A stretch of DNA of 64,000 nt from Paenibacillus sp. XY044. GTDB taxonomy: Bacteria > Bacillota > Bacilli > Paenibacillales > Paenibacillaceae. Position 1 is the stretch's first letter. Each line of letters starts with the position of its first letter. The DNA lies in contig NZ_NQMO01000005.1 in the NCBI RefSeq assembly GCF_002257645.1, positions 1 to 64,000 of the forward strand. The letters are read 5' to 3'. A program made the position numbers and the translations under genes. Shown in pieces: positions 18,696 through 27,776 of the stretch. The notes below the pieces were generated by a model. The model saw nothing but the letters and a program-made list of their open reading frames with translations. It made no database searches and was not told the origin of the DNA.

Positions 18696-19849
18696 TAGAA
18701 TTCCTCACCCGGACCGCTCTCGTCACCGAAATCGTCACCTTCGGCTCCAGCCTGCGCCAGAACCAGCTTCCGCTCAACGATGTCCCCGCCGCTCTGCATG
18801 AGCAGTTTTACCGTTTGCCCCGGCAGGAAAGACTTGAACATTTCGTTGATATCTACGACCGAGGTCACGCGCTTGCCGTTAATGCTGTAGAGCACGTCGT
18901 CCTCCTGAATGCCGGTTTTTTTGGCCTGGTCCGAGAAGACCTTCGTAACAGTTAACGGATCGTCCGTCGGCAGTCCGACAATGGCAGACCAGCTCTCTTC
19001 CATGCTGAAACCGAGGCTCGGGCGCTTCACTTCCCCATACTTGAACAATTGCCCCATCACGTACTGCACCGTATCCGACGGGATAGAAAAGCCCATATTT
19101 TCTACGCCAACCGCCGCAAACTTCAGGCTGTTGATCCCGATGACCTCGCCCTGCATATTGACGAGAGGCCCCCCGCTGTTGCCCGGATTAATGGCCGTAT
19201 CGCTCTGGATCAGCCGGTAAAAGGCGTTCACGCCCCGGTTCAGGCCGCTGACGACGCCCACCGTCGCCGAGTTGCGCAGGGAAAAGGAGATCGGCGTGCC
19301 AATCGCAATGACCTTCTCCCCCACCTGCGCGGATTGTGCGGACTTGGCAAAGACCGCAGGAACTAAAGATTTGGCATTGATTTTGATCAGCGCCAGATCG
19401 CTTGTTTCGTCTATGTATGAATCTACAATGCTATAAGATTTACCGTCGGATGTAACGACCAGCGTACCTTCCAGTCCGTTCACCACATGTGCGTTGGTCA
19501 CGATCCAACCGTCCGACTTCACGATGACTCCTGTACCGTGCGCTAAATTGTAGCGATTAGTCACGCCTCCCGTCAGCGTAGCATCCGTCGAGCGTCCGAT
19601 GATGCCCACAACCGAAGGCGATATGTTTTTGACGATTTGCGGTACTGGATCGGCCGCCACCTGGATGTTGGCCGTCTTTGCTGCAGATGCGCCTGTTGCC
19701 GCTGTCTTGGCTTTCTGCGCAGCTTGTCCGGCCTTTGATGCCGCTGTGGCCGTCTTGCCTGTACTCTGCGCCTCGGCCGCCGCACTTCCGCTGACGAGCA
19801 CGATCGTACTGAGCAGCATAATGACCCACTTTTTCCCCGTCGGTTTCAT
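18695..19849 (-). CDS. HtrA/DegP-type trypsin-like serine protease with PDZ domain
   Basis: 384 residues. A signal sequence or anchor covers about 1-28, then a low-complexity Ala/Lys/Thr linker. The S1C protease domain shows the triad TNAHVV (His), ETSDLALIKI (Asp) and NPGNSGGPL (Ser). A single C-terminal PDZ domain includes GIQEDDVLYSINGKRV. This is the surface quality-control family. I prefer the ATG at 19849, which gives a normal signal peptide; another ATG 17 codons upstream (19900) also follows a purine-rich stretch. The next gene is a coupled stalk-domain secreted protein, a likely partner or substrate. Confidence 0.88.
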   Translation of the reverse strand: MKPTGKKWVIMLLSTIVLVSGSAAAEAQSTGKTATAASKAGQAAQKAKTAATGASAAKTANIQVAADPVPQIVKNISPSVVGIIGRSTDATLTGGVTNRYNLAHGTGVIVKSDGWIVTNAHVVNGLEGTLVVTSDGKSYSIVDSYIDETSDLALIKINAKSLVPAVFAKSAQSAQVGEKVIAIGTPISFSLRNSATVGVVSGLNRGVNAFYRLIQSDTAINPGNSGGPLVNMQGEVIGINSLKFAAVGVENMGFSIPSDTVQYVMGQLFKYGEVKRPSLGFSMEESWSAIVGLPTDDPLTVTKVFSDQAKKTGIQEDDVLYSINGKRVTSVVDINEMFKSFLPGQTVKLLMQSGGDIVERKLVLAQAGAEGDDFGDESGPGEEF

Positions 19850-20063
19850 TCCCTCACCTGACCTTATCTTTATCTTGATCTGCAGATCTTCGGAGCTCAT
19901 CCCTTCCCCTGAATCATAGCCTCAATGTATCACACAAATCCGGCATGTACAATTGCTGGAAGCCCTATATTTAATAGGAAAATGCCCATCGAGTACAGGG
20001 GAAGTTTTTCTTGCGAGATCAGGATGCTTAACCTCGGAAGTTTGTGCTTTCTTATCTCTTAAC

Positions 20064-20105
20064 AAAAAAAGACCCCTTGTCCGCCGGTTAGCGAAAGGTG
20101 TCTTC
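20064..20105 (-). terminator. intrinsic terminator after the small membrane protein gene
   Basis: Nine-bp stem AGAC-CCTT / AAGG-GTCT with one mismatch, then seven T's on the minus strand. Confidence 0.8.
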
Positions 20106-20136
20106 ATTCGTCGTTATTTCGATTGAGTTGTTCCGA

Positions 20137-20346
20137 TTAGCTCATCCAGTTCTGGATCATGGCAAAGTCGGAAGCTAAAAAGACCAGCAAGCAAATAACG
20201 CTGAATCCGATTGCAAATTTGTTCTTAACCGGTTGCTTCACCAGACGGACAACCCCGATCAGGATAAGAACCGTAAACAGGATCATGAATACGTCAAAGG
20301 TATTGAATTTGGATGCAGCCGATGCAGCAGCTTCTGCAAGCAACAT
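20137..20346 (-). CDS. small two-helix membrane protein (DUF2759-like)
   Basis: 69 residues with two hydrophobic helices (about 18-34 and 45-62) joined by a positively charged loop (VKQPVKNKF). It resembles the short DUF2759 membrane proteins of Bacillales; function unknown. A much longer open frame exists, but GAGGAGG sits 7 bases before the ATG at 20346 and a promoter lies just upstream, so the short form is the gene. It is monocistronic. Confidence 0.8.
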   Translation of the reverse strand: MLLAEAAASAASKFNTFDVFMILFTVLILIGVVRLVKQPVKNKFAIGFSVICLLVFLASDFAMIQNWMS

Positions 20347-20393
20347 GGTTGGACCTCCTCTTATGGCTTCGCTCAATTTACATATCTCTCTAC

Positions 20394-20422
20394 ATGTTAT
20401 CGTTCTGGGCGATGAGATGCAA
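20394..20422 (-). promoter_or_regulatory. sigma-A promoter of the small membrane protein gene
   Basis: Minus strand TTGCAT (20417-20422), 17-bp spacer, TAACAT (20394-20399), about 45 bp before the ATG. Each box matches consensus at 4 positions. Confidence 0.5.
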
Positions 20423-20854
20423 GACTTCGGATGTAAAAAATTGAAATTGTCATAAAATCGCCTTTTTCTGGTAATTGGAGCTGTCACCATCGGATTTTAT
20501 TAAGGCCTATATGGGAACCTAATCCTTAATATTATTACCCCGCCTGACATCATTTTATGAAAAATGGCGCTTATTTCCGGATTGTGCCGTTCATCCCGTT
20601 CTGTGATCATGGACGATGGGGGCAAGTACGTAAAATGTCCCTACGATCACTCTTGTTTTCGGATTTCTTGATTTTATGAACACACGTAAGATAGAAAATC
20701 CGAAAGCCAAGGTATATGCTTTCGATGTCAACTTTCCTTTGGAAAGCTCTTAGACCGCTTCGCTTCTTCGGAATCATTGTACTCCCTTGCTTTGCATCGT
20801 ATTCTTTAGTTCAACTTACATAGAATCTCCGTAGCTTATGGTTTCTTCATATCA
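20423..20854. other. intergenic region without visible gene
   Basis: About 430 bases of AT-rich sequence between the uvrA terminator and the small-gene promoter. Only a weak palindrome (ACTTTCC/GGAAAGCT around 20731-20748) was noticed. Confidence 0.4.
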
Positions 20855-20902
20855 AAAAAATCATGCCTCCCCCGCCTCGCGGCGGAAATGGAGACATGAT
20901 TT
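20855..20902 (-). terminator. intrinsic terminator after uvrA
   Basis: Long hairpin (AATCATG-CTCC paired across a GC-rich inner loop) ending in seven T's on the minus strand, about 75 bp past the uvrA stop. Confidence 0.85.
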
Positions 20903-20975
20903 GATCTACATCCTTATTTCGCGTAATCGTTCCACACCAGGCTCTGATCACGGCATTGGAACTAGCTGGGCACCA

Positions 20976-23837
20976 TTAGCTCGTGACCTTCAAAGCCTCG
21001 CTGCGCGCCGTGTCCCGCTCCAAGATCGGCTTCAGGTACTTGCCTGTGTACGACTGCTCGACCTTCACAATTTGCTCCGGCGTACCGGAGGCAATAATCG
21101 TTCCACCGCCGCTGCCGCCTTCAGGTCCCAGGTCGATAATGTGATCGGCCGTCTTGATGACGTCCAGGTTGTGCTCAATGACGAGCACGGATTCCCCGGA
21201 ATCGACCAGACGGTGAAGCACGTTCAGCAAACGGTCGATGTCGTCGACATGCAGACCGGTCGTCGGCTCATCCAGAATATAAAGCGTCTTGCCAGTGCTG
21301 CGTCTATACAACTCGGAAGCCAGCTTCACGCGCTGCGCCTCGCCGCCTGATAGCGTGGTGGCTGGTTGTCCCAAGGTGACATAGCCGAGGCCCACGTCGA
21401 GCAGCGTTTGCAGCTTGCGGTGGATTTTCGGAATGTTCTTGAAAAATTCCGTCGCGTCCTCCACCGTCATTTCAAGCACGTCGGCAATACTCTTTTCCTT
21501 GTATTTAACTTCAAGGGTTTCCCGGTTATAGCGTTTGCCCTTACAGATTTCACATGGCACGTAGACGTCCGGCAGGAAGTGCATCTCGATCTTGATGATC
21601 CCGTCCCCGCGGCAGGCTTCGCATCGTCCGCCTTTGACGTTAAAGCTGAAGCGTCCCTTTTTATAACCGCGGATTTTGGCCTCGTTCGTCTGCGCGTAAA
21701 TGTCCCGAATATCATCGAAAACACCGGTGTAAGTGGCCGGATTGGAACGCGGCGTGCGGCCGATCGGCGACTGGTCGATGTCGATGACTTTCTCCAGATG
21801 CTCGAGCCCGCGGATTTCTTTGTGCTGGCCAGGTCTGACTTTGACCGCCTTGTTGAGCTCCCTGGCAAGCGTTTTGTACAGGATCTCATTTACGAGCGTC
21901 GATTTGCCCGAACCGGAAACCCCGGTTACTGCCGTGAAGACACCTACCGGAATCTTAGCATTGATGTTCTTCAGGTTGTTCTCCTTCGCTCCGCGGATCT
22001 CCAGCCAGCGGTTATCCGGCTTGCGGCGTTCCGTATTGACCGGGATGAACTTGCGTCCGCTTAGGTATTGGCCGGTCAAGGAATTCGGATCCTTCATGAT
22101 TTCCTCCGGCGTCCCTTGCGCGATGACGCGGCCGCCGTGAATGCCGGCCCCCGGACCGATATCGATAATATAGTCGGCGGCCATCATCGTGTCCTCGTCA
22201 TGCTCCACGACGATGAGCGTATTGCCAATGTCCCGCATATGCTCCAGCGTGGTAATCAACCGGTCGTTGTCTCGCTGGTGCAGACCGATGCTTGGCTCGT
22301 CAAGAATGTAGAGCACGCCCATCAAGCTGGATCCGATCTGCGTGGCCAGGCGGATCCGCTGGGCCTCTCCGCCGGAGAGAGTCCCCGCCGCCCGGCTCAT
22401 CGTCAGGTAATCGAGCCCGACATTCACGAGGAATCCGAGACGCGCGTTAATTTCCTTCAGAATCAGATTCGCAATCGAGCGTTCCTTCTCGCTCAGCTCC
22501 AGCTGGTCGAACAGCTTCATCGCGTCGCCGATGGACAGACTCGTCACATGCGCCATGTTATAGTCGTTGACAGTTACCGCGAGTACTTCTTTCTTCAAAC
22601 GGTGACCTTTGCAGACTTCGCACGGCTTCGCGCTCATGAAGTTCTCGATAAATTCGCGGATGCCTTCTGAAGCCGTTTCACGGTAGCGGCGTTCCAGGTT
22701 AGGAATGACGCCCTCAAATACCACAAACGCTTCTTTCCGCTGGCCAAAGTCATTTTCGTAACGGAAACGGACCTTCTGGTTCCCTGTCCCGTAAAGCAGC
22801 TTGTTCATGTCTTCTTCCTTCAGCTGGCTGACCGGAACATTCTGAGGAATGTTGTAATGCTCACATACCGATTTCAGAAATTGCGGATAATAGTTAGACG
22901 TACTGCCTGTCCACGCCAAAAAGGCGCCATCGTCGATCGATTTCTCCCTATCGGGAATCAGCAGCTCGGGATCGACGATCATCTTCACGCCGAGTCCGTC
23001 GCATTCCGGGCAGGCCCCGAACGGGCTGTTAAACGAGAACATCCGCGGGGACAGCTCTTCGATGCTGAATCCGCAGATCGGGCAGGCGAAATTGGAGCTG
23101 AAACGCAGCTCCTCCTGGCCCATGATATCGACCAGCAGCTGGCCACCGGACAGCTTCAGCGCCGTCTCAATGGAGTCCGCCAGACGTGCCTCCACGCCTT
23201 CCTTGACGACGATCCGGTCGACAACGACCTCAATCGAATGCTTCTTGTTTTTCTCTAGTTCAATATTCTCGGAAAGATCTCGAAGCTCTCCATCCACCCG
23301 TACGCGCACAAAGCCCTGCTTGGCCACGTCGGTAAACAAAGACTTATGCTCACCCTTGCGGCCGGAAATCATGGGTGCCAGCAGCTGCAGGCGTGTTTTC
23401 TCCGGATACTGCATAATCCGGTCGACCATCTGTTCAACGGTCTGGGACGTAATTTCAATGCCGTGCTCCGGACAGTGGGGATGGCCCACGCGGGCAAACA
23501 GAAGCCGCAAGTAATCGTAAATCTCGGTAACCGTTCCTACGGTAGATCGCGGGTTGCGGCTTGTCGTCTTCTGATCAATCGAAATGGCCGGAGACAGCCC
23601 GTCGATGGAGTCGACGTCCGGCTTCTCCATCTGCCCCAAAAACTGACGCGCATATGCAGACAGTGATTCCACATACCGGCGCTGCCCTTCGGCATAAATG
23701 GTATCAAAAGCCAGGGAAGACTTGCCTGAACCGCTCAGTCCGGTTAAAACAACGAATTTATCACGGGGAATCGTGATATCTATATTCTTCAGATTATGGG
23801 CCCTGGCACCCTTAATGACGATATTCTCACTGGCCAA
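20976..23837 (-). CDS. uvrA: excinuclease ABC subunit UvrA
   Basis: 953 residues, normal length. Damage-recognition ATPase of nucleotide excision repair. Two ABC cassettes: GLSGSGKSS with LSGGEAQRIRLA, and GVSGSGKST with LSGGEAQRVKLA. Zinc fingers are CPICGF...CPEC and CEACRG...CEIC. The start is TTG with AAAGGAG 11 bases upstream. It follows uvrB by 99 bp in the same direction, the usual uvrBA operon. Confidence 0.98.
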   Translation of the reverse strand: MASENIVIKGARAHNLKNIDITIPRDKFVVLTGLSGSGKSSLAFDTIYAEGQRRYVESLSAYARQFLGQMEKPDVDSIDGLSPAISIDQKTTSRNPRSTVGTVTEIYDYLRLLFARVGHPHCPEHGIEITSQTVEQMVDRIMQYPEKTRLQLLAPMISGRKGEHKSLFTDVAKQGFVRVRVDGELRDLSENIELEKNKKHSIEVVVDRIVVKEGVEARLADSIETALKLSGGQLLVDIMGQEELRFSSNFACPICGFSIEELSPRMFSFNSPFGACPECDGLGVKMIVDPELLIPDREKSIDDGAFLAWTGSTSNYYPQFLKSVCEHYNIPQNVPVSQLKEEDMNKLLYGTGNQKVRFRYENDFGQRKEAFVVFEGVIPNLERRYRETASEGIREFIENFMSAKPCEVCKGHRLKKEVLAVTVNDYNMAHVTSLSIGDAMKLFDQLELSEKERSIANLILKEINARLGFLVNVGLDYLTMSRAAGTLSGGEAQRIRLATQIGSSLMGVLYILDEPSIGLHQRDNDRLITTLEHMRDIGNTLIVVEHDEDTMMAADYIIDIGPGAGIHGGRVIAQGTPEEIMKDPNSLTGQYLSGRKFIPVNTERRKPDNRWLEIRGAKENNLKNINAKIPVGVFTAVTGVSGSGKSTLVNEILYKTLARELNKAVKVRPGQHKEIRGLEHLEKVIDIDQSPIGRTPRSNPATYTGVFDDIRDIYAQTNEAKIRGYKKGRFSFNVKGGRCEACRGDGIIKIEMHFLPDVYVPCEICKGKRYNRETLEVKYKEKSIADVLEMTVEDATEFFKNIPKIHRKLQTLLDVGLGYVTLGQPATTLSGGEAQRVKLASELYRRSTGKTLYILDEPTTGLHVDDIDRLLNVLHRLVDSGESVLVIEHNLDVIKTADHIIDLGPEGGSGGGTIIASGTPEQIVKVEQSYTGKYLKPILERDTARSEALKVTS

Positions 23838-23936
23838 TGGTCGCTCATCTCCTTTAAAAGGATCTATTTATGGGATTTATCCACAAAGAGAACGACCCGT
23901 TCAAACGGCCGTTCCCTTATCCTATCCATCTCTTGT

Positions 23937-25928
23937 TTACTCCGCCTGAAGTTCCAGCAGGGCGTCACGCAGCTCGGCTGCGCGCTCGAACTGCAGGTTC
24001 TTGGCGGCATCCTTCATCTCCGCCTCCAGACGCTGAATCACCGACTGGCGCTCCTTCTTCGACATCTTGCCTCCGGTACCGGTCAGATACTCCGCCTTCG
24101 ACTCGGCCACCTTCGTTGCTTCGATGACGTCCCGCACCTTCTTGCGGATCGTCTGAGGCGTGATCCCGTGCTGCTCGTTATAGGCAATCTGCATCGTGCG
24201 GCGGCGTTGGGTCTCCTTCATCGCTTTGTCCATCGACTCCGTAATTTTGTCGCCATACATCAGAACAAAGCCCTCGGAGTTCCGGGCCGCGCGGCCGATC
24301 GTCTGAATGAGAGACCGTTCCGAGCGGAGGAAGCCTTCCTTGTCGGCATCCAGGATCGCAACCAAGGATACTTCAGGCAGATCAAGTCCCTCTCTCAGCA
24401 GGTTGATCCCTATCAGTACATGGAACGTGCCTAAACGCAGGTCGCGCAAAATCGCCATTCGCTCCAGCGTCTTGATATCGGAGTGCAGGTACCGGACCTT
24501 GATCCCAATCTCTTTCAGATAGTCGGTCAAATCCTCGGCCATCTTCTTGGTCAGCGTCGTGACGAGCACCCGCTCGTCGCGATCGATCCGCTCCCGGATC
24601 TCTCCGATCAAATCGTCAATCTGCCCTTCGGTCGGGCGGACTTCGATTACCGGATCCAACAAACCTGTCGGACGGATGATCTGCTCAACCATTTCATTGC
24701 AGTGCTCGATCTCGTACGGTCCCGGCGTCGCCGACACGTAGATAATCTGATTCACTTTACTCTCGAACTCTTCGAACGTCAACGGGCGGTTGTCCAACGC
24801 CGACGGCAGACGGAATCCGTGTTCCACCAGCACCGTCTTGCGCGCCCGGTCCCCGTTGTACATCGCGCGGATCTGCGGCAGCGTCACATGGGACTCGTCG
24901 ACGACGATCAGCATATCGTCAGGAAAATAGTCCAGCAGCGTATATGGGGTAGCTCCCCGTTCCCGGAACGTCAACGGTCCCGAGTAATTCTCGATCCCTG
25001 AGCAGAAACCGACTTCCTTCATCATCTCGATGTCGTAGCGCGTGCGCTGCTCCAGGCGCTGAGCCTCGAGCAGCTTGCCTTGGGAGCGAAGCTCCTCGAG
25101 CCGCTCTTCCAGCTCCCGCTCAATATTGACCAGCGCCACACGCATCGTCTCTTCCTTCGTTACGAAGTGAGACGCCGGGAAAATCGCGATATGATCGCGT
25201 TCACCGATCAGCTCGCCCGTCAGGACGTCGATCTCCGTAATCCGTTCGATCTCGTCCCCGAACAGCTCCACGCGGATCGCCTGTTCCCCTTTGGAAGCCG
25301 GGAAAATCTCAATGACGTCGCCGCGGACACGGAACGTCCCGCGCACAAAGTTGATGTCGTTGCGCTGGTATTGGATGTCCACCAGGCGCGACAAAATCTG
25401 GTTGCGCGGCTTCTCCATGCCTACGCGCAGCGACAGCAGCAAGCTGGAGTATTCCATCGGCGAACCCAAGCCGTAGATGCACGACACGCTCGCCACGATG
25501 ATGACGTCGCGGCGCTCGAACAGCGAGCTGGTCGCAGAGTGGCGCAGCTTATCGATTTCTTCATTAATGCTCGAATCCTTCTCAATATACGTATCCGAAG
25601 AAGGGATGTACGCTTCCGGTTGATAGTAATCATAGTAACTTACAAAGTAATCGACGGAGTTGTTCGGAAAAAACTCCTTGAATTCGCTCGCCAGCTGGGC
25701 GGCCAGCGTCTTGTTATGCGCGATGACCAGCGTCGGCCGGTTCACCTTGGCGATGGTCTGCGCAATGGTAAAGGTCTTGCCTGTACCGGTCGCACCAAGT
25801 AGCGTCTGATGCTTCTTCTCGTGCTCCAGGCCTTCCACCAGCTCGTTAATGGCCTTGGGCTGGTCGCCCTGTGGTGTGTATTCCGACTCAAGCTCAAACG
25901 ACTTGGTACTGACGACAATATCACTCAT
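23937..25928 (-). CDS. uvrB: excinuclease ABC subunit UvrB
   Basis: 663 residues, normal length. Helicase-like damage verification subunit. Walker A is GATGTGKTF; the beta-hairpin motif YYDYYQPEAYIP is present; motif VI reads QTIGRAARN; the C-terminal UVR motif (LEAEMKDAAKNLQFERAAEL) binds UvrC. GGGTGATG precedes the ATG. An SOS-box-like site lies about 95-105 bp upstream. It is the first gene of uvrBA and is divergent from motAB. Confidence 0.98.
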   Translation of the reverse strand: MSDIVVSTKSFELESEYTPQGDQPKAINELVEGLEHEKKHQTLLGATGTGKTFTIAQTIAKVNRPTLVIAHNKTLAAQLASEFKEFFPNNSVDYFVSYYDYYQPEAYIPSSDTYIEKDSSINEEIDKLRHSATSSLFERRDVIIVASVSCIYGLGSPMEYSSLLLSLRVGMEKPRNQILSRLVDIQYQRNDINFVRGTFRVRGDVIEIFPASKGEQAIRVELFGDEIERITEIDVLTGELIGERDHIAIFPASHFVTKEETMRVALVNIERELEERLEELRSQGKLLEAQRLEQRTRYDIEMMKEVGFCSGIENYSGPLTFRERGATPYTLLDYFPDDMLIVVDESHVTLPQIRAMYNGDRARKTVLVEHGFRLPSALDNRPLTFEEFESKVNQIIYVSATPGPYEIEHCNEMVEQIIRPTGLLDPVIEVRPTEGQIDDLIGEIRERIDRDERVLVTTLTKKMAEDLTDYLKEIGIKVRYLHSDIKTLERMAILRDLRLGTFHVLIGINLLREGLDLPEVSLVAILDADKEGFLRSERSLIQTIGRAARNSEGFVLMYGDKITESMDKAMKETQRRRTMQIAYNEQHGITPQTIRKKVRDVIEATKVAESKAEYLTGTGGKMSKKERQSVIQRLEAEMKDAAKNLQFERAAELRDALLELQAE

Positions 25929-25965
25929 TGCCCAACATCACCCTTATCATCTAAAATAGATATTC

Positions 25966-25993
25966 TAAACAATATGTCGAGATTTCCCGATAT
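25966..25993 (+). promoter_or_regulatory. sigma-D (flagellar) type promoter of motAB
   Basis: TAAA (25966-25969), 16-base spacer, CCCGATAT (25986-25993), against the B. subtilis sigma-D consensus TAAA-N15-GCCGATAT: 7 of 8 bases in the -10. It points at motA, about 108 bp upstream of its ATG. Confidence 0.65.
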
Positions 25994-26021
25994 AAGCTAT
26001 AGGAAATCATTGTTGAAATAA

Positions 26022-26033
26022 GAATATTTGTTC
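26022..26033. promoter_or_regulatory. SOS (LexA) box-like site upstream of uvrB
   Basis: On the minus strand GAACAAATATTC against the Bacillus LexA core GAAC-N4-GTTC: one mismatch. uvrBA is LexA-controlled in B. subtilis, which supports the reading; the single short match alone would be weak. Confidence 0.45.
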
Positions 26034-26101
26034 CCGTCTATTATACTCTGATCAAGTGCCGTATGCAAACCCTAACTCATGAACAGGAGTGATAGCACAA
26101 C

Positions 26102-26899
26102 ATGGAAATCACAACAATACTGGGCATCCTGGCGGGACTTGCCGCGCTAGTAGGTGGCTTTTTATGGGAAGGAGGTCAGATTAATGGATTAATGCAGGCA
26201 GCGGCCGCCCTGATCGTATTCGGGGGAACCTTTGCCGCTGTCGTTGTCAGCTTTCCGCTTCACCGTCTCAAAACCATTCCCAAAGCGCTGCGTTTTGCCT
26301 TCAGCAAACCGTCCGAAGATACGAATCAGCTGATCGAAGATCTGGTCGGCATGTCGACGGCCGCCAGACGCAACGGGGTGCTCTCTCTTGAAAGAATGGC
26401 GATGGACCATCACAACTCGTTTCTTCGCGAAGGCATTCAGCTGGTCGTCGACGGAACGGAAGAATCCCAGATCAAACAGATCATGGAGCTCGAAATGGAC
26501 GCCGTGGAGCAAAAGCACGAAAACTACGCCAAAATATTCGAATCCGCCGGCGGTTATGCCCCGACCATGGGCATCATCGGCACCGTCATGGGGCTGATTC
26601 ACGTCCTCGGCAGCCTGTCCGAGCCGACCGATCTCGGGCCGTCGATTGCGGTTGCTTTTACCGCTACGTTATACGGCGTGGCCAGTGCCAATATTATCTT
26701 TTTACCCATTGCGTCGAAAATTAAGTCCCGCAGCGCCGATGAAATTCAGCAAATGGAACTTTTAATGCAGGGCATTCTGGCGATTCAGAACGGCGAGCAC
26801 CCCAATATGGTGCGTAAAAAGCTCGTTTCCTTCACACCGGTGGACAGCTATCATGCCCCTGCCGTGAAGGAGGAATTCTTCGATGAGACAGCGGAATAG
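26102..26899 (+). CDS. motA: flagellar motor stator protein MotA
   Basis: 265 residues. Ion-channel stator subunit with four transmembrane helices: two near the N-terminus (about 5-22 and 28-50), a cytoplasmic loop of about 100 residues with charged residues that contact the rotor, and two near 150-170 and 183-205 containing the family motif GGYAPTMGIIGTVMGLIHVL. AGGAG precedes the ATG at 12 bases. It overlaps motB by 17 bp. Whether the pair uses protons (MotAB) or sodium (MotPS) cannot be settled here. Confidence 0.95.
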   Translation: MEITTILGILAGLAALVGGFLWEGGQINGLMQAAAALIVFGGTFAAVVVSFPLHRLKTIPKALRFAFSKPSEDTNQLIEDLVGMSTAARRNGVLSLERMAMDHHNSFLREGIQLVVDGTEESQIKQIMELEMDAVEQKHENYAKIFESAGGYAPTMGIIGTVMGLIHVLGSLSEPTDLGPSIAVAFTATLYGVASANIIFLPIASKIKSRSADEIQQMELLMQGILAIQNGEHPNMVRKKLVSFTPVDSYHAPAVKEEFFDETAE

Positions 26900-27680
26900 A
26901 CGCCAGGGCCGCAGGAAAGGCGAAGGAGACGGCGGCCGGGACCGGTGGCTGATCACGTACGCTGACCTGATCACGCTGCTCTTGATCTTTTTCGTCATGA
27001 TGTTCGCGATGAGCCGGCTGGACGTAGAGAAATACGAAGCGATCACCCAATCCCTGCAGCATACGTTCAAAAACGGCGATTCGATCCTTGAGAAAGGATC
27101 CGGCATCACCGGCACAGCGGACAAGAATACGCACCGAAATCCCGACACGGCCAAAAAACCACAGGAAAGCGGATCTCAGGAACTGAGTGAGCGGGAGCTC
27201 GCCTTCCGCAAGCAGGAGCAGGAGCTCCAGAACCTGATGCAGGTCATCTCGCAGTATGTGAAGGATAACCGGCTGCAGGACCAGATTTTCGTGGCGGACG
27301 AGCCTCAAGGCATTTCGATTACGCTGAGTGATCAATTTTTGTTCGATATCGGCAAAGCCGATCTAAAGCCCGGTTCGGCACCGGTGCTGGACAAGCTTGC
27401 AAGCTTGTTTAAAAATCTGAGCACGGTGATCAGCATTGAGGGGCACACCGACAATCTGCCGATCGTGCATGTCTCGGGTTATAAGGACAATTGGGAGCTG
27501 TCCGGAGCCCGGGCGCTGTCAGTCCTGCGGTTTTTCCTCGATCAGAAGCAGCTGAACCCGGATGAATTCCAGTACGCCGGATACGGCGACACGCGTCCGG
27601 TCGGGGATAACAGCACCGAAGCCGGAAGGCAGAAGAACCGCCGGGTGGAGATCATCGTTCTCCGCCAGCTTCAGGAATGA
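26883..27680 (+). CDS. motB: flagellar motor stator protein MotB
   Basis: 265 residues. One N-terminal membrane helix carries the channel aspartate in YADLITLLLIFF; a linker and a C-terminal OmpA-like peptidoglycan-binding domain follow (EGHTDNLP, NWELSGARALSVLRFF, GYGDTRPVGDN). It anchors the stator to the wall. GGAGG inside the end of motA serves as its ribosome binding site. Confidence 0.95.
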   Translation: MRQRNRRQGRRKGEGDGGRDRWLITYADLITLLLIFFVMMFAMSRLDVEKYEAITQSLQHTFKNGDSILEKGSGITGTADKNTHRNPDTAKKPQESGSQELSERELAFRKQEQELQNLMQVISQYVKDNRLQDQIFVADEPQGISITLSDQFLFDIGKADLKPGSAPVLDKLASLFKNLSTVISIEGHTDNLPIVHVSGYKDNWELSGARALSVLRFFLDQKQLNPDEFQYAGYGDTRPVGDNSTEAGRQKNRRVEIIVLRQLQE

Positions 27681-27729
27681 TCCGGACCCTGCTTGGGGCA
27701 AGCCCGGATGGCCTCTTCATAACACACAA

Positions 27730-27765
27730 AAAAAGCGTGGGAGCTCAGAAGCTCCCACGCTTTTT
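27730..27765. terminator. bidirectional terminator between motB and the MinJ-like gene
   Basis: Perfect 14-bp stem AAAAGCGTGGGAGC / GCTCCCACGCTTTT, with T-runs on both strands, between two convergent genes. Confidence 0.9.
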
Positions 27766-27776
27766 GCATTCACACC

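Noticed and set aside
20731..20748. Palindrome near the small membrane protein gene as a terminator or operator
   Set aside because: Imperfect, without a T-run, and far from any gene start.
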